DNA of 64,000 bases, taken from assembly GCA_030537935.1 (NCBI GenBank), contig JAUNUY010000004.1:162314-226313 (forward strand). Reading direction: 5' to 3'. Within the stretch, counting starts at the first letter, position 1. The number at the start of each line of letters is the position of its first letter. This document shows, one piece after another, positions 7,895 through 15,544 of the stretch. The notes beneath the pieces are model-generated. The model was not told the DNA's origin. It ran no database searches and worked only from the letters and a program-made list of their open reading frames with translations. A program made the translations under genes and the position numbers. This stretch comes from Eubacteriales bacterium (GTDB lineage: Bacteria > Bacillota > Clostridia > Lachnospirales > Lachnospiraceae).

Positions 7895-10514
7895 AGAGTT
7901 GGCGAAGACATATGATCCGAAAGGCATTGAAGAACGGATTTATGCGGACTGGGTGGAGAAGGGTTATTTCCATGCGACACCGGATGCGAAAAAGAAGCCG
8001 TATACGATTGTCATTCCGCCGCCCAATATAACGGGACAGTTACACATGGGTCATGCGCTGGATAATACCTTACAGGATATTCTCATTCGTATGAAACGGA
8101 TGCAGGGATACGAGGCCTTGTGGCAACCGGGGACGGATCATGCCAGCATTGCCACGGAAGTGAAGATTCTGGAAAAGTTGAAAGAAGAAGGTATCCGGAA
8201 GGAAGACCTGACCCGGGAAGAATTCATGGAGAAGGCCTGGGCGTGGAAAGAAGAATACGGCAATCGTATTGTGACGCAGCTGAAGAAACTGGGGTCTTCC
8301 TGTGACTGGGAACGGATTCGTTTCACCATGGACGAAGGTTGTTCCGAAGCGGTACGTGAATTTTTCAGTCGCCTCTATGCCGACGGACTCATCTATAAAG
8401 GGGAACGCATCATCAACTGGTGTCCCGTCTGTCGGACGACCATCTCGGATGCCGAGGTGGAATATGTGGAAAAAGAGGGGGCGTTCTGGCACATCAAGTA
8501 TCCGATTGCGGGGACGGATGACTATCTGGAGGTTGCGACCACGCGGCCGGAGACGCTTCTGGGTGATACGGCTGTCGCCGTCCATCCGGAGGATGAGCGC
8601 TACACCCGTTTTGTAGGCAAAACATGTATCCTGCCCATCGTCAATAAGGAGATTCCCGTCATAGCGGACCATTACGTGGACCGCGAGTTCGGGACGGGTG
8701 TCGTAAAAATCACGCCCGCTCACGATCCCAATGATTTCGAGGTCGGTCAACGGCATAATCTCGAAATCATCAATGTTATGACGGACGACGGCCGGATGAA
8801 TGAACAAGCCGGCAAATATGCGGGGATGGACCGTTATGCATGCCGTGAAGCCTTGGTGGCCGATTTGACGGCGGCCGGTCTGTTGATTAAAACGGAAAAG
8901 CATGTCCATAATGTCGGCACCCACGACCGTTGCAGTACGGATGTGGAGCCGTTGGTGAAACATCAATGGTTCGTACGCATGAAAGAGCTGGCGGAAGAGG
9001 CGATCGGCGTGTTGACGCGCGGAGAGCTGGCATTCGTTCCCGAACGCTTCGACAAAATTTACCTGCATTGGCTCAATAATATCCGGGATTGGTGTATTTC
9101 CCGTCAGCTTTGGTGGGGGCACCGTATACCGGTTTGGTATTGCGATGATTGCGGTCATATGACCGTCGCCAAGGATTATGTTTCCGCCTGTGAAGCCTGC
9201 GGCCATGACAATATCCGTCAGGACGAGGATAGCCTGGATACATGGTTTTCATCGGCACTGTGGCCTTTTTCGACCATGGGCTGGCCGGAGAAGACGCCGG
9301 AATATGAATATTTCTATCCGACAGCAACGCTGGTGACCGGATACGACATCATCTTTTTCTGGGTTATCCGGATGGTCTTCGCCGGGATATACAATACCGG
9401 GAAGTGTCCGTTTCAAAAGGTCTTGATTCACGGTCTGGTCCGTGACAGCGAAGGTCGGAAGATGTCCAAATCGCTGGGCAACGGGATTGACCCGCTGGAA
9501 GTCATTGACCGCTACGGAGCGGATGCCTTGCGGCTTACACTCGTTACGGGCAATGCACCGGGCAACGACATGCGTTATTATCAAGAACGTGTGGAGGCGT
9601 CCCGAAACTTTGCCAACAAGATTTGGAATGCCTCCCGTTTCATCATGATGAACACGGATAAGGCCGGTGACGGTTCACCGCTCAACTTCATGCCCGAGGA
9701 CCGATGGATTCTTTCAAAGATGAACGGTCTCGTACGGGAAGTGACGGAGAATATGGAGAAATTCGAGCTCGGCATCGCCGTGGACAAGCTCCATAATTTC
9801 CTTTGGGATGAGTTCTGCGACTGGTACATCGAAATGGTGAAACCGCGATTGTTTGAACCGGATGACACGTCCGCCGCCGCAGTGGCGACACTCAAGCAGG
9901 TACTGGTGACGGGACTGAAGCTTTTGCATCCCTACATGCCGTTCATTACGGAAGAGATTTATCGCAATCTAACCGACGAGCCGTCCATCATGATTTCGGA
10001 CTGGCCGACGTACCGGAGTGCGTATCATTTTCCGGAGGAAGAGTTTGCCGTGGAGATGATGAAGACGGCGGTTCGCGCGATTCGAAACGCCCGGGCGGAG
10101 ATGGATGTGCCGCCCAAGCGGAAGACGAAGGTATTTGTCGTCAGTGCGGATGCCGCACACCGAGATATCGTGGCACGTAGTAAGGGCTTTTTCGCCCGTT
10201 TGGCCAACGCATCGGAGCTGTCGGTACGTGCGGATAAATCTTTTGCAAATCATGAGTACATTTCCGCCGTGACGCCCCATTTGAGTCTGTACATTCCCTT
10301 GGGTGATTTGATTGACATCGACAAGGAGAAGGAGCGTCTGCAGGGTGAAATCAAGAAGCTGGAAGGCGAGGTTCGCCGTTGTGAAGGCATGCTGGCCAAT
10401 GAGCGATTTATCGCCAAGGCGCCGGCGGCGAAGGTGGAAGAAGAACGGGAAAAATTAAAAGCGTATCAGGATAAATTGGCGGGCGTCCGAGAACGTCTGG
10501 CGCAATTACAGTAA
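7878..10514 (+). CDS. valS: Valyl-tRNA synthetase
   Basis: Charges tRNA-Val with valine; class I synthetase of 878 aa, normal length. Visible signatures are PPPNITGQLHMGHALD (HIGH-type box), the editing domain with TTRPETLLGDTAVAVHP and HDPNDFEVGQRH, the WCISRQLWWGHRIPVWYC segment, KMSKSLGNGIDP (KMSKS loop) and a C-terminal coiled-coil arm (IDIDKEKERLQGEIKKLEGE). The start ATG 7878 (MKNENKELAK) lies within the end of the ECF gene; an in-frame ATG further upstream is inside that gene and less likely. It heads a run of closely spaced genes ending in a GntR regulator. Confidence 0.97.
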   Translation: MKNENKELAKTYDPKGIEERIYADWVEKGYFHATPDAKKKPYTIVIPPPNITGQLHMGHALDNTLQDILIRMKRMQGYEALWQPGTDHASIATEVKILEKLKEEGIRKEDLTREEFMEKAWAWKEEYGNRIVTQLKKLGSSCDWERIRFTMDEGCSEAVREFFSRLYADGLIYKGERIINWCPVCRTTISDAEVEYVEKEGAFWHIKYPIAGTDDYLEVATTRPETLLGDTAVAVHPEDERYTRFVGKTCILPIVNKEIPVIADHYVDREFGTGVVKITPAHDPNDFEVGQRHNLEIINVMTDDGRMNEQAGKYAGMDRYACREALVADLTAAGLLIKTEKHVHNVGTHDRCSTDVEPLVKHQWFVRMKELAEEAIGVLTRGELAFVPERFDKIYLHWLNNIRDWCISRQLWWGHRIPVWYCDDCGHMTVAKDYVSACEACGHDNIRQDEDSLDTWFSSALWPFSTMGWPEKTPEYEYFYPTATLVTGYDIIFFWVIRMVFAGIYNTGKCPFQKVLIHGLVRDSEGRKMSKSLGNGIDPLEVIDRYGADALRLTLVTGNAPGNDMRYYQERVEASRNFANKIWNASRFIMMNTDKAGDGSPLNFMPEDRWILSKMNGLVREVTENMEKFELGIAVDKLHNFLWDEFCDWYIEMVKPRLFEPDDTSAAAVATLKQVLVTGLKLLHPYMPFITEEIYRNLTDEPSIMISDWPTYRSAYHFPEEEFAVEMMKTAVRAIRNARAEMDVPPKRKTKVFVVSADAAHRDIVARSKGFFARLANASELSVRADKSFANHEYISAVTPHLSLYIPLGDLIDIDKEKERLQGEIKKLEGEVRRCEGMLANERFIAKAPAAKVEEEREKLKAYQDKLAGVRERLAQLQ

Positions 10515-10525
10515 GGGGTGATACA

Positions 10526-10711
10526 GTGTTAGATTTCTATACGGAATTGAAGCGGTTCAAGCGGGCACCGGAGCCGAAGGATCTGAAAAAAATGATTACG
10601 GAGGAGCGCCGCGATTTCATCGATATGGCATTGTCCGTGTTGTATGGCGGTATGGAAAAACCGCCGGAGGCGACTGGAGGTGAGGACAAATACGATGACG
10701 CGACGCTATGA
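10526..10711 (+). CDS. Small protein of unknown function (61 aa)
   Basis: A charged, soluble 61-residue protein starting at GTG 10526 with AAGGGGTG 5-8 nt upstream. It has the stretch MLDFYTELKRFKRAPEPKD, a central helix-like segment (RRDFIDMALSVLYGG) and an acidic tail. It sits 11 nt after valS and overlaps the TPR gene by 17 nt, which supports a real, translationally coupled gene. No family is recognised. The tight coupling suggests it works with the TPR protein, but this is inference only. Confidence 0.65.
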   Translation: MLDFYTELKRFKRAPEPKDLKKMITEERRDFIDMALSVLYGGMEKPPEATGGEDKYDDATL

Positions 10712-11912
10712 TCGTGACACGCTCGAATCCATGGAACGTTACGAAGGATGCGATAAAATCCTGGACACGGTAAAGAAATTCGAGGGATTGTCGAACATAT
10801 ACTATAATAAGGGATTGCGTGAGGCGGACAGGGGTACGATCTCACCCGCCATCGTCAATCTGCGACGCGCCGTCGCCCTAAATCGAAAGAACGTGGATGC
10901 CATGAATCTGCTGGGATTATGTTACTTCCGGATGGGTGAATACGCCCTGGCATTTCGGGAGTGGATTTTCAGTCTGGACATAAGACCCTACGGCAATTTG
11001 GCATCGGAATATCTGGGCCGGATTGAGAAAGACGAGCTGGCAATGGCGAGAATCAACAACGCCATTCAAGGTTATAACAAGGCCGTCAATCAGGTGGCGG
11101 AGGATCAGGAAGAGATGGCCGTCATGCAACTCAAGCGGGTGGTTGCCCGCATGCCCGATATGGTCAATGCACAGCTGCTCCTGGCGTTGTTACGGATTCA
11201 GCAAAAGGATTACATGAATGCCGCCGCAGGTTTGAAAAAGGTACTGGTTATCGACCAGGAAAACGAGTTGGCATTGAAGTATCTGAGCGAGATAGAGAAG
11301 GTGAAGCTCCATATCCGCAAGCGCCATGTCAATGTGGCACGCGAGAGCATGGTAAAGACGGACGATATTATCGTGCCGTCCAAGCCGTACCGGGAGTATT
11401 CCCTGGGGCGTACCATAGGCGATATCGTTATCGGTATCGTTTTGGGGTTGGCTATCATGCAGTTTCTGGTATTGCCGGCCATTCGGGATAAGCAGGGGGC
11501 CGTCGGTACGAATGTTGTGTTGGAGCAGAGTCAACAACTGGACGATTTGAAGCGGAAGGTGGAAGAGTTGACGACGGCGAAGACGACGTTGGAAGCGGAG
11601 AAGCAGGCGTTACAGCAAAAAAATGACGCCTATTCATCCGTGATCGATGCCGCCACGGAAACCCTTTACCTAGCCGGCATGAATAAGTACCGGCGGGAAG
11701 ATTATGTGGGGGCGGAGACAGATTTTAAATCGGCGCAGACATTAGGGCGCAAGGATGCCGAGACGTTCACCTATCTGATTCTTTCAGCTTTGAAACAGGA
11801 CAAAATTCAGGTGGCGGAAGGTTATCTGACCGAGATGAAGGGTGCACTCGGTGAGGATGCGGCGGCGGAAGCGGCCACATTGATTGAGAATGCACGGAGC
11901 GGACGGGAATGA
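10695..11912 (+). CDS. Membrane-anchored TPR protein
   Basis: A 405-aa protein with an N-terminal cytoplasmic block of tetratricopeptide-like helices (residues ~30-205, e.g. NAMNLLGLCYFRMGEYALAF-like pattern and NAQLLLALLRIQQKDYMNAA). One membrane helix follows (~241-262, GDIVIGIVLGLAIMQFLVL), then a coiled coil (~276-312), then a second TPR-like region (YLAGMNKYRREDYVGAETDF). The architecture suggests a scaffold with helical repeats on both sides of the membrane. The start ATG 10695 follows GGAGGTGAGG; its end overlaps ispE by ATGA. The function is unknown. Confidence 0.8.
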   Translation: MTRRYDRDTLESMERYEGCDKILDTVKKFEGLSNIYYNKGLREADRGTISPAIVNLRRAVALNRKNVDAMNLLGLCYFRMGEYALAFREWIFSLDIRPYGNLASEYLGRIEKDELAMARINNAIQGYNKAVNQVAEDQEEMAVMQLKRVVARMPDMVNAQLLLALLRIQQKDYMNAAAGLKKVLVIDQENELALKYLSEIEKVKLHIRKRHVNVARESMVKTDDIIVPSKPYREYSLGRTIGDIVIGIVLGLAIMQFLVLPAIRDKQGAVGTNVVLEQSQQLDDLKRKVEELTTAKTTLEAEKQALQQKNDAYSSVIDAATETLYLAGMNKYRREDYVGAETDFKSAQTLGRKDAETFTYLILSALKQDKIQVAEGYLTEMKGALGEDAAAEAATLIENARSGRE

Positions 11913-12790
11913 CGATGATTACGGTGCGCGGCCATGCAAAGATTAATTTGGCCTTGGATGTCTGTTCAAGACGGACGGACGGTTACCATGAAGTGGACAT
12001 GTTGATGTGCAGTCTGGATCTGCATGACACGATAACTTTACGGCCGACGGACGGGGACATCACCGTGCAGGTGGAAGGCACGGCGTTGCCGACCGGTCGG
12101 GAAAACATTGCCTACAGGGCGGCGGCGTTGTTTCGGGACCGCTTTGCAACGGGCGGTGTGAAGATGAACATACGGAAGCGCATCCCCGTTGCCGCAGGAT
12201 TGGCCGGCGGCAGCGCGGATGCGGCGGCGGTACTGGCCGGGATGGCGGCACTGTACGAGCCGACGATGCCGCAGAGAACATGGGCGGTACTGGCACCCGA
12301 ACTGGGGGCGGACGTGGCGTTTGCCATCCGACGCGGTACGGCCAGGGCGACGGGGATCGGTACCACACTGAAAGATTTACCGCATATCGGCGGGTTACCG
12401 GTCCTGTTGGTGAAACCGCCGGTCGGTGTATCTACGGCGGAGACGTATCGACAATTTGATGCGGGATTCCCCGACGTACGACCCGACATTGAAACCATGA
12501 TGGAGAAATTAAAAACCGGAGAGCTGAACGGATTGTCCCGTTATGCCGCAAACGTACTGGAACCGGTGACGATGGCACATCATCCTCGGATTCAAGAGAT
12601 AAAGAACGTTTTGCAATCCTCAAATCCCGTCCTCTGCCTGATGAGCGGAAGTGGTCCGACGGTATTTGCGCTATACGGAGATCAAGCGACAGCAGAGAAA
12701 ATGTATGTAGCAGCCGGAAAACTTTGGAAAGACTGTGAGGTCCTGTTGACGTCGACGGAGACGTCGGAGCATCTCAACGAACGGAGGTAA
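11909..12790 (+). CDS. ispE: 4-diphosphocytidyl-2-C-methyl-D-erythritol kinase
   Basis: A GHMP kinase that phosphorylates CDP-ME in the MEP route to isoprenoids. The 293 aa have the expected AKINLALDV start, the glycine-rich ATP loop VAAGLAGGSADAAAVLAG (residues ~90-107) and the C-terminal SGSGPTVFALY motif. The ATG overlaps the TPR stop as ATGA; ATG 11915 (MITV) is a possible alternative start. It is followed four bases later by the GntR regulator. Confidence 0.95.
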   Translation: MTMITVRGHAKINLALDVCSRRTDGYHEVDMLMCSLDLHDTITLRPTDGDITVQVEGTALPTGRENIAYRAAALFRDRFATGGVKMNIRKRIPVAAGLAGGSADAAAVLAGMAALYEPTMPQRTWAVLAPELGADVAFAIRRGTARATGIGTTLKDLPHIGGLPVLLVKPPVGVSTAETYRQFDAGFPDVRPDIETMMEKLKTGELNGLSRYAANVLEPVTMAHHPRIQEIKNVLQSSNPVLCLMSGSGPTVFALYGDQATAEKMYVAAGKLWKDCEVLLTSTETSEHLNERR

Positions 12791-12794
12791 TATT

Positions 12795-13475
12795 TTGGAT
12801 AAAACCCTGAAATTGGATGAATGCAATAATTTGCCCCTTCGGGAAGTCGTCTTTAACACATTGCGATCGGCGATATTACATGGCGATTTGAAACCCGGAG
12901 AACGATTGATGGAAGTGAAGTTGGCGGACATGCTTGGTGTCAGCAGAACGCCGGTGCGGGAAGCCTTGCGCAGTCTGGAGGTGGAAGGGCTGGTCAAGAT
13001 GATTCCGCGGCGTGGTGCGATGGTTGCGGAGATTGACGAGAAAAGCATGACCGACGTTTTGGTTGTCCGAAAAGCCCTGGAAGAGCTGGCAATTAAAATT
13101 GCCTGTGATAATATCACACCGGAAGCGATTCAGCGGCTGAAAGAGGTTACGGACAAGCTGGAGACGGCCATTGACCGGAACAAGCTGGAAAAAATTGCCG
13201 ATTTGGATGTGAAGTTCCATGACATCATTTTCAATGCTACGGATAATATGCGATTAATTCAGATACTGAATAATTTGCGGGAGCAGATGTTCCGTTATCG
13301 TTTGGAGCATGTCAAAGTGGAGGAGCAACGAGAGACCGTTTTGCGGGAACATCGCTCCATCATCAAGGCGCTGGAAGAGCATGACAGTGAAAAAGCGACG
13401 TCCGTGATTAAAAAACATATCGACAATCAGGGCAAGACCGTAAAAAAAGGTCTCAATGAGGCGGAAAAAAATTAA
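12795..13475 (+). CDS. GntR-family regulator with FCD ligand-binding domain
   Basis: A 226-aa DNA-binding regulator of the FadR subfamily. Residues ~10-75 form the winged helix-turn-helix (VFNTLRSAILHGDLKPGERL, ADMLGVSRTPVREALRSLE, KMIPRRGAMVAEID). Residues ~80-220 are the all-helical FCD domain with the metal/ligand pattern DVKFHDIIF, REHRSIIKAL and KHIDNQ. The start is TTG 12795 with GGAGG 7 nt upstream. FCD regulators usually respond to organic acids; the target is unknown. Its place after ispE looks like IspE-GntR pairing seen in clostridia, stated from general recollection rather than checked. Confidence 0.9.
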   Translation: MDKTLKLDECNNLPLREVVFNTLRSAILHGDLKPGERLMEVKLADMLGVSRTPVREALRSLEVEGLVKMIPRRGAMVAEIDEKSMTDVLVVRKALEELAIKIACDNITPEAIQRLKEVTDKLETAIDRNKLEKIADLDVKFHDIIFNATDNMRLIQILNNLREQMFRYRLEHVKVEEQRETVLREHRSIIKALEEHDSEKATSVIKKHIDNQGKTVKKGLNEAEKN

Positions 13476-13508
13476 ATATTTTTTTGTCGGGCAGACTTTT
13501 TTTTAGAC

Positions 13509-13560
13509 TATCCCCTGCGAAGCCTTATAGGACAAGGGTTTGCAGGGGATAATATTTTTT
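13509..13560 (+). terminator. Terminator after the valS-GntR gene run
   Basis: TATCCCCTGC (13509-13518) pairs with GCAGGGGATA (13542-13551), followed by TTTTTT. It lies 34 nt after the GntR stop. Confidence 0.85.
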
Positions 13561-13581
13561 CAATTTTTTTGACATTTTAGG

Positions 13582-13610
13582 TTGACAAATAGGTTAACGT
13601 ATGCTAATCT
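13582..13610 (+). promoter_or_regulatory. Strong promoter of a candidate small RNA
   Basis: Consensus TTGACA (13582-13587), 17-nt spacer, TAATCT (13605-13610). The promoter carries two related half-sites, AGGTTGAC and AGGTTAAC, that resemble half of a DtxR/MntR-type metal-repressor box; that regulator link is a guess. Confidence 0.65.
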
Positions 13611-13616
13611 ATACAT

Positions 13617-13768
13617 GGGTTAAGGAAGTTAACGACTTAATCCATACAACTATTAACTACTGTATTTACATACATTTTTAGTTAAGGGCGAGACCTCATC
13701 ACTCTCGCCATCTCCTTTTAATTTTTTAGAAAAGAAGTGATTTATGCCGTCACTTCTTTTCGCTTTTT
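13617..13768 (+). ncRNA. Candidate ~150-nt small RNA, unknown class
   Basis: A promoter is followed by three hairpins and no credible reading frame. Hairpin 1 is ATGGGTTAAG with CTTAATCCAT (13615-13624/13636-13645), with GTTAAC in its loop. Hairpin 2 is GGCGAGA with TCTCGCC (13687-13693/13703-13709). Hairpin 3 is a 12-bp terminator stem (13729-13740/13750-13761) followed by GCTTTTT. No known RNA family was recognised. It could instead be the leader of a lost gene. Confidence 0.45.
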
Positions 13769-13833
13769 AAAGAACTTTTTCAAGAGAGGCATCGTGTTTT
13801 TATGAGGTAGGCGACTGATTGCAATGCTGGGAT

Positions 13834-13883
13834 ACAAATGGTGCGGGTGAGACGTATTGGATTGTCTCACCCGCACCATTTGT
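13834..13883. repeat. Perfect 20-bp inverted repeat, 10-nt loop
   Basis: Arms 13834-13853 and 13864-13883 are perfectly complementary (core GGTGCGGGTGAGAC / GTCTCACCCGCACC). There is no T-run on either side, so it is not a typical terminator. It sits at the left edge of the phage-like remnant. Confidence 0.85.
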
Positions 13884-14220
13884 CGTCGGCATGAAAAGGC
13901 CTGATGAAAATCTTCCGGAATAGCCATTGCCATCGACGTCATCAGTTTTTTCAGAAAACACCATCAACCGATTTATTCGATTGTAGATGTTGTACGGCAT
14001 CTCAACATCTATGTTCCTAATGCTATAGGTGATTCGCCGGACTGCCAACTAATACGGCCGATTTTGTATCGTACAATCCATGGTCGATATTTGAGGTGGT
14101 TGTTGATGCGGAAGCGTTGACGTAAAATACTGGAGGTGATATAGTGAAATCGGGTGTTTGGGGTTGTATGCCGGACAAGGCGTGAATCGAGGATGATGCC
14201 TCCGGAGGAGAGACCCAAGA
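13884..14220. other. Degenerate non-coding stretch
   Basis: No reading frame of convincing quality was found. There is a good SD (GGAGGTGATATA) before a 13-codon GTG frame at 14145-14186, which may be a remnant. The stretch lies between the palindrome and the duplicated 79-aa genes and is read as decayed prophage sequence. Confidence 0.4.
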
Positions 14221-14233
14221 AGGAGGACATGAT

Positions 14234-14473
14234 ATGGTTATCTATAGGTTGTTGAAGATTGTAGGGGATACCTACTATGTGGCGTATTATCCGAACGGTA
14301 TCATGGATAAGCCGGGCTATATAGACATCAATATGAAGACATTTGAGCGACACTACACCTTATCAGAAAAAGACCGGTTTGGAAGATATATGACACATGC
14401 GACAATGGCAGTCGTTCGAGATTTCAAGAAATATGGCAAGCCCTTAGACGAAGGTATGCGTGCCTGGGGTTAA
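14234..14473 (+). CDS. Small protein of unknown function, copy 1 of a tandem pair
   Basis: A 79-aa protein starting MVIYRLLKIVGDTYYVAY, with MDKPGYIDINMKT in the middle and GKPLDEGMRAWG at the end. A strong SD (AAGGAGG, 8 nt before ATG) supports translation. A near copy follows 28 nt downstream. It is upstream of a phage scaffold-like N-terminus, so a phage head-module origin is plausible. The family is not recognised. Confidence 0.7.
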   Translation: MVIYRLLKIVGDTYYVAYYPNGIMDKPGYIDINMKTFERHYTLSEKDRFGRYMTHATMAVVRDFKKYGKPLDEGMRAWG

Positions 14474-14501
14474 TGCTTATACGCACGAAGGAGGAAGTGA
14501 T

Positions 14502-14741
14502 ATGGTTATCTATAGATTATTGAAGATTGTAGGGGACACCTACTATGTGGCTTACTTCCCGGAGGGTATGATGGATAAGCCGGGCTATATAGACATCAAT
14601 ATGAAGACGAAAGAGCGACACCACACCTTATCAGAAGAAGACCAGTTTGGAAAGTATATGGCACATGCTATAATGGCAGTCGTTCGAGATATCAATGAAT
14701 ATGGTAAGCCCTTAGACGAAGGCATGCGTGCCTGGGGTTAA
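14502..14741 (+). CDS. Small protein of unknown function, copy 2 of a tandem pair
   Basis: 79 aa, with roughly four fifths of residues identical to the preceding gene, including the same start and end motifs. Differences concentrate in the middle (TKERHHTLSEEDQF against TFERHYTLSEKDRF). The SD GAAGGAGGAAGTGAT is also duplicated, so the copied unit includes the ribosome-binding site. Both copies keep open frames, which suggests recent duplication or selection. A terminator follows immediately. Confidence 0.7.
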   Translation: MVIYRLLKIVGDTYYVAYFPEGMMDKPGYIDINMKTKERHHTLSEEDQFGKYMAHAIMAVVRDINEYGKPLDEGMRAWG

Positions 14742-14771
14742 TAGCATCAACGAATTGTTGGTGCTATTTTT
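14741..14771 (+). terminator. Terminator after the duplicated small genes
   Basis: ATAGCATCAAC (14741-14751) pairs with GTTGGTGCTAT (14757-14767), followed by TTTTAT. Confidence 0.8.
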
Positions 14772-14896
14772 ATACCTAAAATATTACTGTAAATTATTAC
14801 AATCAAGCACCGGTGGGTGCTGTTTTGTTGCTCCGGGCATGTACGAACTTAAACTGTATGGAATATAGAGTCGGCGGACTATACCGGGGAGGAACG

Positions 14897-15280
14897 ATGA
14901 AAGACATTAAGACAATGAACTTACAGTTTTTTGCACACAAGGACGGAGATGTCGACAATCCGGAAGATGTTGCGAAGAAAACAGAACCAAAACAAGGACA
15001 ACAAAGTAGTAAGCCGGAAGACGGATTGAATGATAAGGGCGATGATAAACCGGAGCAGAAATACTCTGACGAGGACGTCAACCGTATCATTGATGGATGG
15101 CGGGACGATAAAGATAGGTCAAATGGTTTATCGGGCTTCCATTTCGACAGTAACAGGCGGGCGGTTTTCGATGACGATGTCCACCCCATGCCGGGCGACC
15201 ATTGTGGCAGATTGGTGTATTGGCACCGAAAATCGATTTTATGTACTTTCGGAAGAACATGGCACCGGAGGAGAATGTAG
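14897..15280 (+). pseudogene. Truncated phage scaffold/capsid-assembly-like protein
   Basis: From ATG 14897 (SD GGGGAGGAACG) the first ~70 residues look like the N-terminus of phage capsid scaffolding proteins: the MNLQFFAHKDGD start, an acidic Gln/Lys-rich linker, then QKYSDEDVNRIIDGWRDD. After about position 15117 the frame turns into low-quality sequence rich in Arg/His/Cys and stops at 15280. The expected ~100-residue coiled-coil body is missing. It is best read as a 3'-truncated prophage relic. The phage assignment rests on motif recognition, not a search. Confidence 0.55.
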
Positions 15281-15540
15281 CATTTCAGCATGATGTATTC
15301 CGTTGCAGGTGGCCGCATAGCGGCATGTCAGGACACTTGTGCCTGTTGTTGATGTCAGCCGAAGGCTACCCTTATGCAGCCGTCTACCGTCACGCAAGCC
15401 GTACTCAGTACGATGCGTATGATGCCGCCGTAGTTATTATCGCACCGTCGACATGAAATTATATGATATTGTGATGAAAAGAAAAAGTATTTCTTTCCTT
15501 TTCAGTGAAACGGTGGTATTGTAGGAAGAACGGAAAGAGG
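15281..15540. other. Non-coding tail of the phage-like remnant and helicase upstream region
   Basis: No credible gene was seen. A short open frame on the plus strand ends at 15456 with a Tyr/Ala-rich tail (GYPYAAVYRHASRTQYDAYD), possibly a fragment of a lost gene. The upstream region of the helicase contains no clear promoter. Confidence 0.35.
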
Positions 15541-15544
15541 TTTA

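Noticed and set aside
8070..9206. 378-codon minus-strand frame inside valS
   Set aside because: Shadow of valS; all valS motifs are intact on the plus strand.
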